A stretch of 64,000 nt of DNA from Serratia sp. H1w (GCF_000633355.1 NZ_AYMQ01000019.1:1-64000), one strand, 5' to 3'; positions 1-9,921 are shown, numbered from the stretch's first letter. Translations and numbers: made by a program. The notes: generated from the letters alone by a model not told the origin.

Positions 1-110
1 GTCCCCGGTCTGTACACTCCCAAAGGGAGAGGGAGCTGGTACGGTGTTGTGGTCAGGTACGGCAATAAAATTGTGGCACGATCGGTCCCCTCTCCCTGTG
101 GGAGAGGAGC
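1..110. repeat. Dispersed palindromic repeat, family A (composite copy)
   Basis: Two palindromic arms are visible: CTCCC-AAA-GGGAG near 17-30 and CCCTCTCCC-TGT-GGGAGAGG near 88-107. Between them lies the segment AAAATTGTGGCAC, which recurs in the copy at 38604-38803 and, reverse-complemented, in the copy at 27941-28095. The left end may continue outside the window. It lies just beyond the 3' end of pdeF. I see no open reading frame or transposase, so this is a REP/MITE-like non-coding repeat. Confidence 0.75.
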
Positions 111-115
111 AATCC

Positions 116-2359
116 TTATTCGGATTCTGCGTCTTCCGGTAACTCCACCATTGGCACTAAAGACGCTAACGGCTGCGGTTTACCGATGAAATACCCCTGC
201 ATATAATCCACGCCCAGGCTTTTCAGCGCATCACGCTGCTCGGCCGACTCGACATATTCCGCCACAATCGACAGTCGTCTCATCAACGCCACCTTACAGA
301 TTGACGAAATGATCTGATAATCCACCTTGCTGGTCAGCATATCCTGCACAAAGCTGCCGTCGATCTTCAAGATATCCACATGCAGCTCTTTCATACGATC
401 GTAGGTAGCATAGCCAGTGCCGAAATCGTCCAAGGCAATGCGGCAACCTAGCTGACGCAGCTCTTTCAGCGAGTTTTTGGCATATTTCACGTCCTGCACC
501 AGATGAGACTCCGTCACCTCCAGCACCAGTTGATAAGGTTCAATCTGGTATTGGCGCAGAGCGTGGCGTATGTCTTGGCACAGGCTCGGACGACACAGCG
601 AGGACGGCGACAGATTCACGGCAAAGCGTGCGCTAGGCATGGCTTCGCGGTGCTGTTCCATAAACTGCAACGTTTGGCGCAGTACCCACATGTCCAACTG
701 ATAAGCCAAACCAAACTCATGCACCACCGGAAAAAATTCGTTGGGGGGGATAACGTTGCCTTCATCATCCAGCATGCGCAGCAGGATCTCGTGGTAAGCA
801 TCGCCACGCACTCCGACAATCGGTTGAGCCATCAGCAGAAAACCGTCGTTATCCAGCGAGCGCTGTACCCAGTGCAACAGGGCGACCTTGCGCTTGATTT
901 CATCCTGCACCACATGATGGTCGTTCTGCACGTTTTCAGGCCGCCCACTGGTCAGCGACATTTCCGCTAGCGAGCTTAATTCCCCCAGCAGCAGATGCAG
1001 ATGTTCCACTTCCGAATAGACGCCACAGTAGCTAATCCCCAGCGGTGGGTGAATTGGCAGACCGTTCCACACCAGACGGAACTTCTCCAGCGTGCTTTGG
1101 ATTTTGGCCACCCGGGCCTCACCATCGGAGCCATTCAGCCGCAGCACCAGATCGTACCCTGGCAGGTGGTAAACATCTTCGCCTTCCTCCAGCACCGTGC
1201 GCAGGCTACCCGCCAGCTTCTGTTTAAAACGGATCCGCAACTGCATACCATAGTTACGGCTGAGCAAATCCAGTTCGGAAATGCGCAGGAAGCACAGCGT
1301 TGAGCGCGGCACCTTGGCCAGATCGCGCTTCAATGCCCGCAGGTTCGGTAAACCAATGACCGGATCTTTCAGCGACGCGTTTTGTGCCTTGGCATGATCC
1401 ATCCGCTGGCGAGTATGCACCGCAGAGGTCAGCAAAATACTGAGGGTAAACGCTAGCATCATTGACGAGATCATGGTCAGGTTATGCAGCAGACTATCCC
1501 ACTGCACATAACCCGGATAGTTAAAGAACAGCACCAGCAGGGTTGCCGCCCAGATTATACAGTTGAACAAGTAGCCAAAGCGCATAGCGCTGTACAGCAT
1601 GACCGGCAGCAACAACGTCAGGCTGTAATCGGGTACCTGCATCGCGTTGGTGTCTGCCGTGTGGTAGGCAAGTATTACCACCAAGACTATCAGTACCACC
1701 AACCACAGTTGCAACTCGCTCTTTTTGACCGAAGGCGCCATCTCACGGCTGATCCGCCCCCAGAGTACGCGGGCAAACTTGGGATTCTTCAGGATCCGCA
1801 AGGCAAAGTAGAACAACTGCATGGAGGACAGGCAGCCAATCAATATCGCCTGGAAGTTGATCAACGCATGCAGGCGATTACCGCTGCCGGAAAGCATACC
1901 GAGTTCGTCCGGCAACAGATCGAGACCAATAATCAACTGTAAGCCAAAGATAAACAGTACCGGCGGCATTAGCACCAGCCAGATCAAACGGTGTCTGCCC
2001 AGCTTCAGCTCGGTGAGCCCTACACACCAGCGGCGCTGCGACTGACAGCGATAACCCCACCAGCAAATGCTCAGACATCCGACATACAGCAACGTCATGA
2101 TCACATCGACTTCGGTGCTTGAACGATTGGAGTAGCGGATAAGAATAGCCAAAGCGATGCCCGGCATTGCACGCCAGTCATACACCATCAGCAAGGAAAA
2201 GCAGACCACCAGCGGCAGATAGACCAGATACACTTTGCCATCGGGCAGCATCAGGCGCGGCGAAAGCCAGCCAGCAAGCGGCAACAGCAGCAGGCTCAGC
2301 ACAATAGGCTGCCCCCACCAACGGTCACGTAAATTATTCCAGAACTTTAAAATACCCAT
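116..2359 (-). CDS. pdeF: Cyclic-di-GMP phosphodiesterase PdeF (YfgF)
   Basis: Membrane-bound EAL-domain enzyme that hydrolyses c-di-GMP. The N-terminal ~320 residues hold about eight hydrophobic segments (MASE1-like). A degenerate GGDEF-like domain lacking the GGDEF signature follows, then a C-terminal EAL domain. The EAL signature reads HEILLRM, as in E. coli YfgF; DDFGTGYA, KIDGSF and the final MQGYFIGKPQP are intact. Sequence similarity to YfgF runs the full length. A reading frame opens 31 codons earlier at 2452, but this start gives an N-terminus (MGILKF...RDRWWG) that lines up with E. coli. The ribosome binding site is weak for both starts. It is divergent from yfgG, as in E. coli. An FNR-like box lies upstream. 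Confidence 0.93.
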   Translation of the reverse strand: MGILKFWNNLRDRWWGQPIVLSLLLLPLAGWLSPRLMLPDGKVYLVYLPLVVCFSLLMVYDWRAMPGIALAILIRYSNRSSTEVDVIMTLLYVGCLSICWWGYRCQSQRRWCVGLTELKLGRHRLIWLVLMPPVLFIFGLQLIIGLDLLPDELGMLSGSGNRLHALINFQAILIGCLSSMQLFYFALRILKNPKFARVLWGRISREMAPSVKKSELQLWLVVLIVLVVILAYHTADTNAMQVPDYSLTLLLPVMLYSAMRFGYLFNCIIWAATLLVLFFNYPGYVQWDSLLHNLTMISSMMLAFTLSILLTSAVHTRQRMDHAKAQNASLKDPVIGLPNLRALKRDLAKVPRSTLCFLRISELDLLSRNYGMQLRIRFKQKLAGSLRTVLEEGEDVYHLPGYDLVLRLNGSDGEARVAKIQSTLEKFRLVWNGLPIHPPLGISYCGVYSEVEHLHLLLGELSSLAEMSLTSGRPENVQNDHHVVQDEIKRKVALLHWVQRSLDNDGFLLMAQPIVGVRGDAYHEILLRMLDDEGNVIPPNEFFPVVHEFGLAYQLDMWVLRQTLQFMEQHREAMPSARFAVNLSPSSLCRPSLCQDIRHALRQYQIEPYQLVLEVTESHLVQDVKYAKNSLKELRQLGCRIALDDFGTGYATYDRMKELHVDILKIDGSFVQDMLTSKVDYQIISSICKVALMRRLSIVAEYVESAEQRDALKSLGVDYMQGYFIGKPQPLASLVPMVELPEDAESE

Positions 2360-2878
2360 CAAGACACTGTATCCGCTAAGGCGTGATTCACTTCGTCGCT
2401 TAAGCGTTTTAAATCGTAGAGAAGGCAGGATCCGATCCCGCCACAGAACCATTCAGGGAACCGGTTGAGGCAAGCGGTTCCAGCATCAAGAATGGCTGTG
2501 AATTCTATTCTCTGCGATAGCTTAAGATTTGACCACGATCAAGTAATTGAGAAAAGGCTAATAAAAATCCATAAGACACTTTATGGGCCGATAATAACCT
2601 ATTAATACACAACAAAAAATCAGACAAAATCTATATCTTGTGGATTTTGAGAAACCGCCTAAAAAGCGACGTACCTAAACTCCAACTAAATAACTCGGCC
2701 AGGCTTTCGGAAATAAATGGACATCTTTTGTCATCAGAGCCTAGAATTCCATTTACAAATTTAATCAATGTTAGCCGTGGCTGACATTGGTAAGGCAACC
2801 GTAATCGCCGTCATCATTCCAGCGGCAGCACTAAGCTTGAACAATGCCAATGGGAAAATCCAACGGGCTCAATCAACC
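2360..2878. other. Divergent intergenic region pdeF/yfgG
   Basis: About 520 AT-rich bases between two divergent genes. Apart from the FNR-like promoter of pdeF I see no convincing gene, repeat or RNA. Upstream extension of the yfgG frame to 2768 is open but has no similarity to YfgG and is probably leader. Confidence 0.5.
2494..2542 (-). promoter_or_regulatory. Candidate FNR-activated promoter of pdeF
   Basis: The sequence TTGACCACGATCAA at 2529-2542 matches the FNR consensus TTGAT-N4-ATCAA in 9 of 10 positions. On the minus strand a -10 hexamer TAGAAT lies at 2507-2502. A start site near 2494 puts the box centre at -41.5, the class II activator spacing. E. coli YfgF is known as a phosphodiesterase active under anaerobic conditions, which fits. 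The match and spacing are read from sequence; activation is inferred. Confidence 0.65.
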
Positions 2879-3046
2879 ATGAGAAAGACCACGACCGGGC
2901 GCATGACCAAAGTAGTGCTACTGATCAGTTTTATCATTTTAGTCGGCCGTCTGCTGTATGCCGCCATTGCCGCTATCCCCCACCATCAGGAAAAAAGATC
3001 GCTGCCTGAGCCGCAGACCCAAGAGGCCCGCGTGGATAATCGGTGA
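2879..3046 (+). CDS. yfgG: Small membrane protein YfgG
   Basis: A 55-residue protein with one membrane helix (VVLLISFIILVGRLLYAAIAA) and a basic N-terminus, followed by HHQ and a hydrophilic tail. The pattern RMTKVVLLISFI...HHQ matches E. coli YfgG (63 aa), and the position divergent from pdeF is conserved. In E. coli YfgG has been linked to nickel/cobalt stress and biofilm traits. The start at MRKTTTGR is chosen by homology; an in-frame upstream start at 2768 would add 37 unrelated residues. No strong ribosome binding site is visible. Confidence 0.8.
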   Translation: MRKTTTGRMTKVVLLISFIILVGRLLYAAIAAIPHHQEKRSLPEPQTQEARVDNR

Positions 3047-3151
3047 TTATCCTGACCGACCAAGCGTTCATCACCCTGAGTCACTGGCACGCCAAAGCTT
3101 CTGACCCTGCGCCATCAGATTGATAAAAATCACGCCAACCGCCGCTATGCT

Positions 3152-3168
3152 CTATCTTTTAAAGATAG
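3152..3168. promoter_or_regulatory. Perfect palindrome upstream of mgtE
   Basis: CTATCTTT-T-AAAGATAG is an uninterrupted 8-bp inverted repeat around one base, 44 bp before the mgtE start. Its size and position suit an operator in the mgtE leader. I cannot name the regulator, and there is no poly-U tract to make it a terminator. Confidence 0.45.
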
Positions 3169-3211
3169 TCTAAAAGGAACCCGGTGTGCCAAGTCAGCGT
3201 TAAGGAATTCC

Positions 3212-4645
3212 ATGTCCGCCGCAACACATAACGTCAAAAAAGTCGCTGAATCTCGTCAGCGTATTCTGAGCCTGTTGTTAAATAACGCCCCTTTGATTGA
3301 TGGCATTCTTGGCCGCTCAGGGGATGAAAAACAACTCAGCGAAGGCGAACTGCTTAATCATACCGCCGAAATCACCCACTTGCTGCAAGATATGCACGCT
3401 GCTGACCTCGCAGATCTGCTGGAGGCCTTGCCGCAAGACGAGCGCCTGGCGCTGTGGCGGCTGGTAGACAACACCAAACGCGGCCAAACCCTGGTCGAAG
3501 TGGCCGAACCCGTCTGGGATAGCCTGATCGAAGAGATGAGCGATAAGGACCTGCTCAAGGCGATCAAAACCCTGGATGTCGATGAACAGGCCTATCTGGC
3601 GCAGTACCTGCCACGTAACCTGATGGGCCGCCTGCTGACCTCACTGGATCCTGAACAGCGTGAGCAGGTCCGTGAGATGGTGCATTACGGTAAAGATACC
3701 GTCGGCTGGATGATGGATTTCGAACTGGTCTCGGTACGCCCGGACGTTTCTTTGGGGGCCGTACACCGTTTTCTGCGTCAACGCAAAACCATTCCGGATG
3801 CCACGGACAAAATCTTCGTCACCGATCGGAAAAATACTCTGCTAGGCGAACTGCCGCTGACCGCAATTCTGCTTAACGATCCGCAAACTCCGGTGTTTAA
3901 GGTGATGGACAGCGATCCCACCACCTTTCAGCCCGAAGACAAAGCCGAATCCGCGGCCAGCGCGTTCGAACGTTATGACCTGATCAGCGCCCCGGTAATT
4001 GATGCCAAAGGCAAACTGATGGGCCGGTTGACCATCGAAGAGATCGTTGACGTGGTTAACGAAGAGAGCGACACCACCCTGCGTCGTATGGGGGGGTTAA
4101 GCCCGGAAGAAGACGTGTTTGCCCCGGTCAGCAAGGCGGTGAAAACCCGTTGGGCCTGGCTGGCGATCAATCTGTGTACCGCGTTTGTCGCCTCCAGGGT
4201 GATTGGCCTGTTTGAACACACCATTTCACAATTGGTGGCACTGGCCGCGTTGATGCCGATCGTTGCCGGTATCGGCGGTAATACCGGTAACCAGACCATT
4301 ACCATGATTGTGCGCGCTCTGGCGCTGCACCAGATCGAAGAAGGTAACATTTCACGCCTGTTGTTCAGAGAACTGGGTGTCGCCATCATCAACGGCGTGG
4401 TCTGGGGCGGCATCATGGGGTTCGTCACCTATCTGCTGTATGGCGATCTGGCGATGGGGGGCGTGATGACGCTGGCGATGATGCTCAACCTGCTGGTCGC
4501 GGCGCTGATGGGGGTGATCATACCGATGACCATGATCAAACTGGGGCGTGACCCTGCCGTGGGCTCCAGCGTACTGATCACCGCCCTGACCGATACCGGC
4601 GGCTTCTTTATCTTCCTGGGGCTGGCGACGATTTTCCTGCTTTAA
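3212..4645 (+). CDS. mgtE: MgtE-family magnesium transporter
   Basis: A 477-residue Mg2+ channel/transporter with the full MgtE plan: acidic helical N-domain (~1-150, with the HAADLADLLEALP repeat), two CBS domains (~165-295) that sense Mg2+, and five membrane segments (~305-477). The pore-region signature GGNTGNQ is at about residue 353. The start has a good ribosome binding site (AAGGAAT). It is a single-gene unit followed by a palindromic repeat that may end transcription. E. coli K-12 lacks MgtE, so this gene is part of what separates the locus from E. coli. Confidence 0.95.
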   Translation: MSAATHNVKKVAESRQRILSLLLNNAPLIDGILGRSGDEKQLSEGELLNHTAEITHLLQDMHAADLADLLEALPQDERLALWRLVDNTKRGQTLVEVAEPVWDSLIEEMSDKDLLKAIKTLDVDEQAYLAQYLPRNLMGRLLTSLDPEQREQVREMVHYGKDTVGWMMDFELVSVRPDVSLGAVHRFLRQRKTIPDATDKIFVTDRKNTLLGELPLTAILLNDPQTPVFKVMDSDPTTFQPEDKAESAASAFERYDLISAPVIDAKGKLMGRLTIEEIVDVVNEESDTTLRRMGGLSPEEDVFAPVSKAVKTRWAWLAINLCTAFVASRVIGLFEHTISQLVALAALMPIVAGIGGNTGNQTITMIVRALALHQIEEGNISRLLFRELGVAIINGVVWGGIMGFVTYLLYGDLAMGGVMTLAMMLNLLVAALMGVIIPMTMIKLGRDPAVGSSVLITALTDTGGFFIFLGLATIFLL

Positions 4646-4661
4646 TAGATTGGTTAACCAA

Positions 4662-4701
4662 ACGGTCGCAGCATGCTGCGACCCTACGTTTTGAGACTGA
4701 T
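4662..4701. repeat. Palindromic repeat, family B, copy 1
   Basis: A perfect 20-bp palindrome GGTCGCAGCATGCTGCGACC (4664-4683) is followed by CTACGTTTTGAGACTGA. The same palindrome-plus-tail arrangement recurs after baeR at 24371-24408 with compensating changes. It lies 17 bp past the mgtE stop codon and may act as a terminator or mRNA-stabilising stem. Confidence 0.75.
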
Positions 4702-4740
4702 GAGAAATCTCAGTAAAGTACGGATGCCAATGGGTAACAC

Positions 4741-4783
4741 GTTCGGCTCCCTCTTCCTGTGGGAGAGGGTTGGAGTGAGGTGT
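4741..4783. repeat. Dispersed palindromic repeat, family A (single arm)
   Basis: The arm CTCCCTCTTCC-TGT-GGGAGAGGGTTGGAGTGAGG matches the right arm of the copies at 11874-12053 and 27941-28095, with small differences. Only one arm is seen here. Confidence 0.7.
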
Positions 4784-4920
4784 ACCAAATCGAGCGCAAT
4801 GGTGCGCCTTGTTAGAGGTTGAGTATATAATTGAATAGGTATTCCTCGCGCGCTGTACTACCCTCTGATTAGTCACATGCGGCAGGTTATTCGTAGTCAA
4901 TAGCTCAGTGAAGGTTACCG

Positions 4921-7900
4921 ATGGATCTCAGCGCAGCGCAGCCCCCAATCAAAGCAAAAGGTACCTTGTTCACTCACTCGTTGCTGAGCGCGATAGTGGT
5001 ATTTCTGCTGGCCTACCTGTGCCTGACGCTGTCTGCGGAATCCAGCCATTTTACCCCGCTGTGGTTCCCGACGGCGGCGATCGTCATGGTGTTGTACCAT
5101 CTACCTCCGCGCAATTGGCCGCTGCCCTTGCTCCTTAGCGGTATCGCCATCTGCTCCGCCAGTTTTGCGCTGTTCGGCCCCAGTTGGTTCCCCGTCAAAC
5201 TGACGTTGATCAACTTGCTGGAAGCCAGCGTCTGTACCTTACTGCTGCGGCGGATCCTGCAACCCAACGATCCGCTAAACGGCTTGGCCAGTTGGGTGAA
5301 ATTTGTCGTCTGCGCGGTGATCTTCACGCCCATGTTCAGCGCGTTGCTGGCTGCCACGCTGGTCCCGAGGCAGGTCAGGCGTTCTGGAAGCCGTTCAGTA
5401 CCTGGTTTATTTCCGAAGCGATTGGCGTGCTGGCCCTGGCCCCGATAGGTCTGGTTTATCGCCGTTCGATGTTGGCCAACTTGAATCTGTTCGAGCTGCT
5501 GTTGGCGATGATGGGGACCCTGGCCTTCAGCTATCTGGCGCTAACCCATCTGCCCTTCCCCTTTACCTTCGTGATCCTGCCGTTATTGTGGGCCGCCATC
5601 GGCCTGCCACGGCTCGAAGCCTTTATCATCTGTTTTACCACTACGCTAATGATTACGGTGATGATCTCGCTCGGGCTGCTGCATTTTCTGGACCGCGGGC
5701 GGTTTTTAAGCGATGTGGAAATCTACCTGCCACTGATGTTGATCCTGATCCCGGCCCACGCCATGGCGATGGTGATGCATGCGTTCCGGGTGGAAAAAGG
5801 GCATATCGTGGAGAGCGAAGCGCGCTTTCGCAATGCCTTGGAGTATTCCGCCATCGGCATGGCCCTGGTGTCACCAGAAGGGAAATGGCTACAGGTCAAT
5901 CAGGCCCTGTGCAAACTGCTGCGCTATGCCCCGGAAAACCTGCGCCGTCTGACGTTCCAGGAAATCACCCACCCCGATGATTTAAATGCCGACCTGACAC
6001 AGTTACAAGATCTGCTTGATGGCCATATCAGCAGCTATACCATGGAAAAACGCTATATCCGCAGCGATGGTGAAAGCGTCTGGACGTTGCTGGCGGTTTC
6101 ACTGGTGCGCGATCCCCAAGGCCAGCCGCTGTACTTTATTTCTCAAGTAGAAGACATCAACGAGCTAAAACGTACCGAGGCGGAAAACCGCAGCCTGGTG
6201 GAACGCATTACACTAGCCAATCAGGCTGGAGGGATCGGCGTATGGGAATGGATGCTCGACGGGGATAAGCTCACCTGGGACAAACGGATGTTTGAGCTGT
6301 ACGAACTGACGCCGGACCAAACGCCCACCCTGGCATTGTGGAGTTCCTTGTTGTTGGAAGAGGATCGCGAGCGCATCGGGCGGCAAATGGCGACGCTCAC
6401 CGACCGGCACCGGCCGTTTGTCATGGAGTTCCGCATCAAAACCCGGCTGGGGGGCATTCGCCATATTCGCGGCCAGGGTAATACCATTATGGATGAGCAC
6501 GGTGAGCCGAAGCGCATGATCGGTACCAATATCGATATGACAGAAATCAAATCGCTGGCCGAAGCGCTGCATGAAGAGAAGGAACGCTTGCACATTACGC
6601 TGGACGCCATCGGCGAAGGGGTGATCTCCACCGATCGCGACATGCGCATCACCTTTATGAACCCGATAGCCGAACAGATGTGTGGTTGGACGCTGGAGTT
6701 GGCACTCGGAATGCCGATCAATGGTGTAGTACGGATGACCAATGGTAAAGACGGCCCAGAGGTGGAAAATCCAGTACAATCCTGCCTGCAAGAGGGCAAG
6801 CCCCTACCTGCAGAGTACGCACTGGTACTGCACAGCCGCGATGGCCGCCGCTTCGACGTCCAACAGTCGGTATCGCCACTGAAAACCATTGAGGGCGAGG
6901 TGATGGGGGCGGTGATGGTGTTGCAGGACGTCAGCGCCTCACGCGAACTGATGAAAAAGCTCAGCTACAACGCCTCTCACGATGCTTTGACCAACCTGCA
7001 AAACCGTACCAGCTTCGAGAAACGGCTGAAGGGTGCCATTGCCAGCGCGTCCGATCATCAACAACAGCATTCGCTGGTGTTCCTCGATCTCGATAGATTC
7101 AAGGCGGTTAACGACAGCGCCGGACACGCGGCGGGTGACGCATTACTCAGGGAAATAGGCCAGTTGATGCAACGCCAACTGCGTAACAGCGATTGCCTGG
7201 CAAGACTCGGTGGCGACGAATTCGGCCTGATCCTGTTCGACTGTTCGCTGGAACAGGCCAAGATACTTGTACAGCAGATGATCTCGCAGATTGGGGAGCA
7301 TCCTTTCTACTGGGCAGGCAAAATTTATCATGTCGGTGCCAGTGCTGGCATTACGCAAATTGGCGCTACCAGCGGCAAGAGCAGCGAACTGTTGGCGCAG
7401 GCAGATATCGCCTGTTACACCGCCAAACATCACGGTCGCGGGCAGGTTTATATTTATGAAGCCCGGCAAAAACAGCAGATGGAACGCCAGCATGAATTGC
7501 TGACGCGCCAGGAAGTACTGAATATTATCGATAATCAGCAGCTGTTGTTACGTGTCAGGGCGGCTTCTCCACCTAGAACCCCCCAGGCGGTCTGTTTCTA
7601 CCAGCTAAAAATGCATGTCACCCCGCCTGATGAGCGTATGTTGACCTCCGAGGCGTTCTTCGCCGCTGCCCAGCTTTACGGTCTGCTGCCAGACATCGAT
7701 CGCTGGCTGGTAAATCAGGTGCTAACGAGGCACGCGGAGGCCCTGCTTCATAAAGGAACGGCCATCACTCTGCCACTAGCCACGGACAGCGTGCTCGATC
7801 TTGATTTTCAAAATTATTTGCGCGAGCAACTGGCAGCTTCGCGGCTACCGGCCAGTACGTTGTATCTGATGGTAGATGAAACCATCGTTCTCGATCATCC

Positions 7901-8261
7901 CGATGACGGGGGTGCCTTCATACGTAGTTTGCAGGCACAGGGCTGCAAGCTGATCGTCAATGGTTTTGGCCGTAATCTCAACGCCTTCGATCACTTGAAC
8001 GGCCAGACCATTGATTACATTCGCATCGACGAACGCTTTATTACCGACGTGCACTGTAATCAGATGGATGAGTTGATGGTTTCCATGCTGCACGGTGCGG
8101 CACATCGGGTTCAGGCCCAAACGCTGGCAGGACCCGCGCATCAGCAAGTCACGCTGAGTGCGTTGACGGCGATCGGTATCGATCTGGTAGACGGCGACAC
8201 GATTGCGCTCGAACTGCCGCTGAACGACCTACTCAGCGGCGGCTACTTCGGCGTCCGTTGA
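4921..8261 (+). pseudogene. dgcE: Diguanylate cyclase DgcE (YegE), frameshifted
   Basis: Together two overlapping frames give a full YegE: MASE1 membrane sensor, PAS domains, GGDEF domain (intact LARLGGDEFG) and a C-terminal degenerate EAL-like domain. The first frame (4921-5448) carries the N-terminal membrane part through LLAATLV. Homology resumes one frame back at EAGQAFWKPFSTWFISEAIG. The break is at GGTCCCGAGG (5361-5370); one extra C in the CCC run would restore the reading V-P-E-A-G-Q-A-F. As written, the product stops after 175 residues. All downstream motifs are intact, so this is either a very recent mutation or a homopolymer base-calling error. In E. coli DgcE sits near the top of the c-di-GMP cascade controlling curli. 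The 3' end overlaps the convergent repair gene by 33 bp. Confidence 0.88.
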
Positions 8262-9779
8262 GGGTGCCCAACGATCGTTATGCCACAGATGCAAGGTGGC
8301 GTAAGAACGCCAAGGCCGCCAGCGTTCGGCATAGCGTTCAATCTGGCGTGGCGTCATGCCGGGAAAACGCTGTTTGATCAGATAGTCCCCCGCCAGAAAA
8401 ACGTCCGGCCATGACCAGGCCCGCATGGCGATATAGTTGGCGGTCCAACTGCCTATCCCCGGCAATGCGGTCAGATCCTTGATGCCCTGTTCGATATCCA
8501 GCACGTTATCCAGCTGCAAACGCCCTTCTGTCACCCTGCGGGCTATTTCAATCAGCGCCGCCGCACGCTTCAGTTGAACCCCCAATGGACGCAGATCTTC
8601 CGGCTCCAGTTGGGCGACCCGCGCCGCCTGCGGAAACACATGAGTAATATCGCCATACGGTTGATCCAGTGCCGTTCCCCAACGCTCCGCCATCCGCCCG
8701 GCAAAGGTGGCCGCCATTTTGACGCTGACCAACTGCCCCAACACGGCACGAGTGGCCTGCTCAAAGCTGCTGACACAGCCTGGCAAGCGTAAACCGGGGG
8801 CATCCGCCGCCAGCTCGCCCAACGCCTCGCAAATACGGTCTGGTGCGGCATCCAGATCGAACAGTTGACGAATGCGTCGCAGCACTTCGGTCGTCACCCG
8901 GCTGAGTGACGGGGCAATTTCCACCCGCACCCGATTACGCGCCTCTTCCGGCTGGACGCTGACCCAACCGCAATAATCAACGCCAGCCTGATTCACCGCG
9001 ATGGAACGGCAATACTGTTGCCCAACCACGCTTTCCACACCGCTGACCGCACGCGCCTGCAAGAAGCCCAACATGCGCGACCAGTCGTAAGGTGGCCGAT
9101 AGCCCAGATGAAACACCAGCCCGCTGGTGGCGGCACGATCGCTGCGGCCAGTGGTACTACGTAAGGCCGAAGGGATCAGGCGATAGCGGGCTTTAAACAG
9201 CTCATTGAAACGCCGCAGGCTACCAAACCCGGCAGCAAATGCCACCTCGCTCAACGGCAGATCGGTATCCGCCAGCAGTCGTTTGGCCTGTAACAGGCGA
9301 TGCGACTGGGCGTAATCGATGGGAGAGGCACCGAACTGCTCGGCAAAAATACGCCGCAGATGGCGATCTGAAATCCCCAGGCGAGTGGCGAGCTGTTCAC
9401 AGCTGTGCTCGGAAAGATAACCCTGTTCTATCAGCTGCACTGCAACCTGAGCATAGCGATTTCCAAGATCGATCAACGCCAGTCCCGGAGCCAATTCGGG
9501 TCGGCATTTCAGGCAAGGGCGAAAACCAGCCAGTTCGGCGGCAGCGGCGCTGGGGTAAAACGTACAATTTTCGATTTTCGGCGTACGGGCGCTGCATACC
9601 GGCCTGCAATAGATACCGGTGGAGGAAACACCGACAAAAAATCGCCCGTCAAACTTGCGGTCACGTGCACTCAGTGCGCTATACAGCGCCTGTTGTTGAT
9701 TGTTCATGGCATCGCTCGGAGTCAGTTTTTTGTTCATTATGGCGCTCGACCCTGTGGCTGACGTGCGGGAATCGGACAT
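8229..9779 (-). CDS. Ada-type regulator fused to AlkA DNA glycosylase
   Basis: A fusion for alkylation damage. The N-terminal Ada zinc domain has the four cysteines (YCRPVC and CLKC) of the methyl-phosphotriester acceptor. An AraC-type helix-turn-helix follows, then the AlkA 3-methyladenine glycosylase with its helix-hairpin-helix (LPGIGSWTANYIAMRAW) and the catalytic Asp in LAGDYLIKQRF. The O6-methylguanine transferase part of Ada is absent. Single-polypeptide regulator plus glycosylase is a known family layout. The start is uncertain: 9779 has AGG five bases upstream; 9737 and 9707 (MNNQQQALYSAL) are alternatives, and 9707 is nearest to the conserved region. It lies in the alkA slot between dgcE and yegD, as in E. 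coli. Confidence 0.88.
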   Translation of the reverse strand: MSDSRTSATGSSAIMNKKLTPSDAMNNQQQALYSALSARDRKFDGRFFVGVSSTGIYCRPVCSARTPKIENCTFYPSAAAAELAGFRPCLKCRPELAPGLALIDLGNRYAQVAVQLIEQGYLSEHSCEQLATRLGISDRHLRRIFAEQFGASPIDYAQSHRLLQAKRLLADTDLPLSEVAFAAGFGSLRRFNELFKARYRLIPSALRSTTGRSDRAATSGLVFHLGYRPPYDWSRMLGFLQARAVSGVESVVGQQYCRSIAVNQAGVDYCGWVSVQPEEARNRVRVEIAPSLSRVTTEVLRRIRQLFDLDAAPDRICEALGELAADAPGLRLPGCVSSFEQATRAVLGQLVSVKMAATFAGRMAERWGTALDQPYGDITHVFPQAARVAQLEPEDLRPLGVQLKRAAALIEIARRVTEGRLQLDNVLDIEQGIKDLTALPGIGSWTANYIAMRAWSWPDVFLAGDYLIKQRFPGMTPRQIERYAERWRPWRSYATLHLWHNDRWAPSTDAEVAAAE

Positions 9780-9921
9780 TAACCTGTTTGACAATACTCC
9801 AATCCGATTATCCCTGCTGCTGCGATTACCGCTAAATTTTTCGCCAGTTAGCGGCCCACTCGTTGCTCAGCAGGCCAGTCTCGGGTAAAGTCGCCCCCCT
9901 TCATCGGCATGGGGAATGAAA

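Noticed and set aside
1484-1942. A 152-codon plus-strand frame within pdeF
   Set aside because: It is a shadow of the pdeF membrane region on the opposite strand.
4352-4900. A 182-codon minus-strand frame over the mgtE end
   Set aside because: It runs across the repeat elements and antisense to mgtE, and its Gln/His-rich product has no family features.
5184-5360. Start of the long dgcE frame at 5184 as a genuine N-terminus
   Set aside because: Its first ~60 residues have no membrane segments and are out of frame with the true MASE1 sequence read in the other frame.
5355-5375. Programmed -1 ribosomal frameshift in dgcE
   Set aside because: There is no X-XXY-YYZ slippery heptamer and no clear downstream pseudoknot; loss of one C explains the break more simply.
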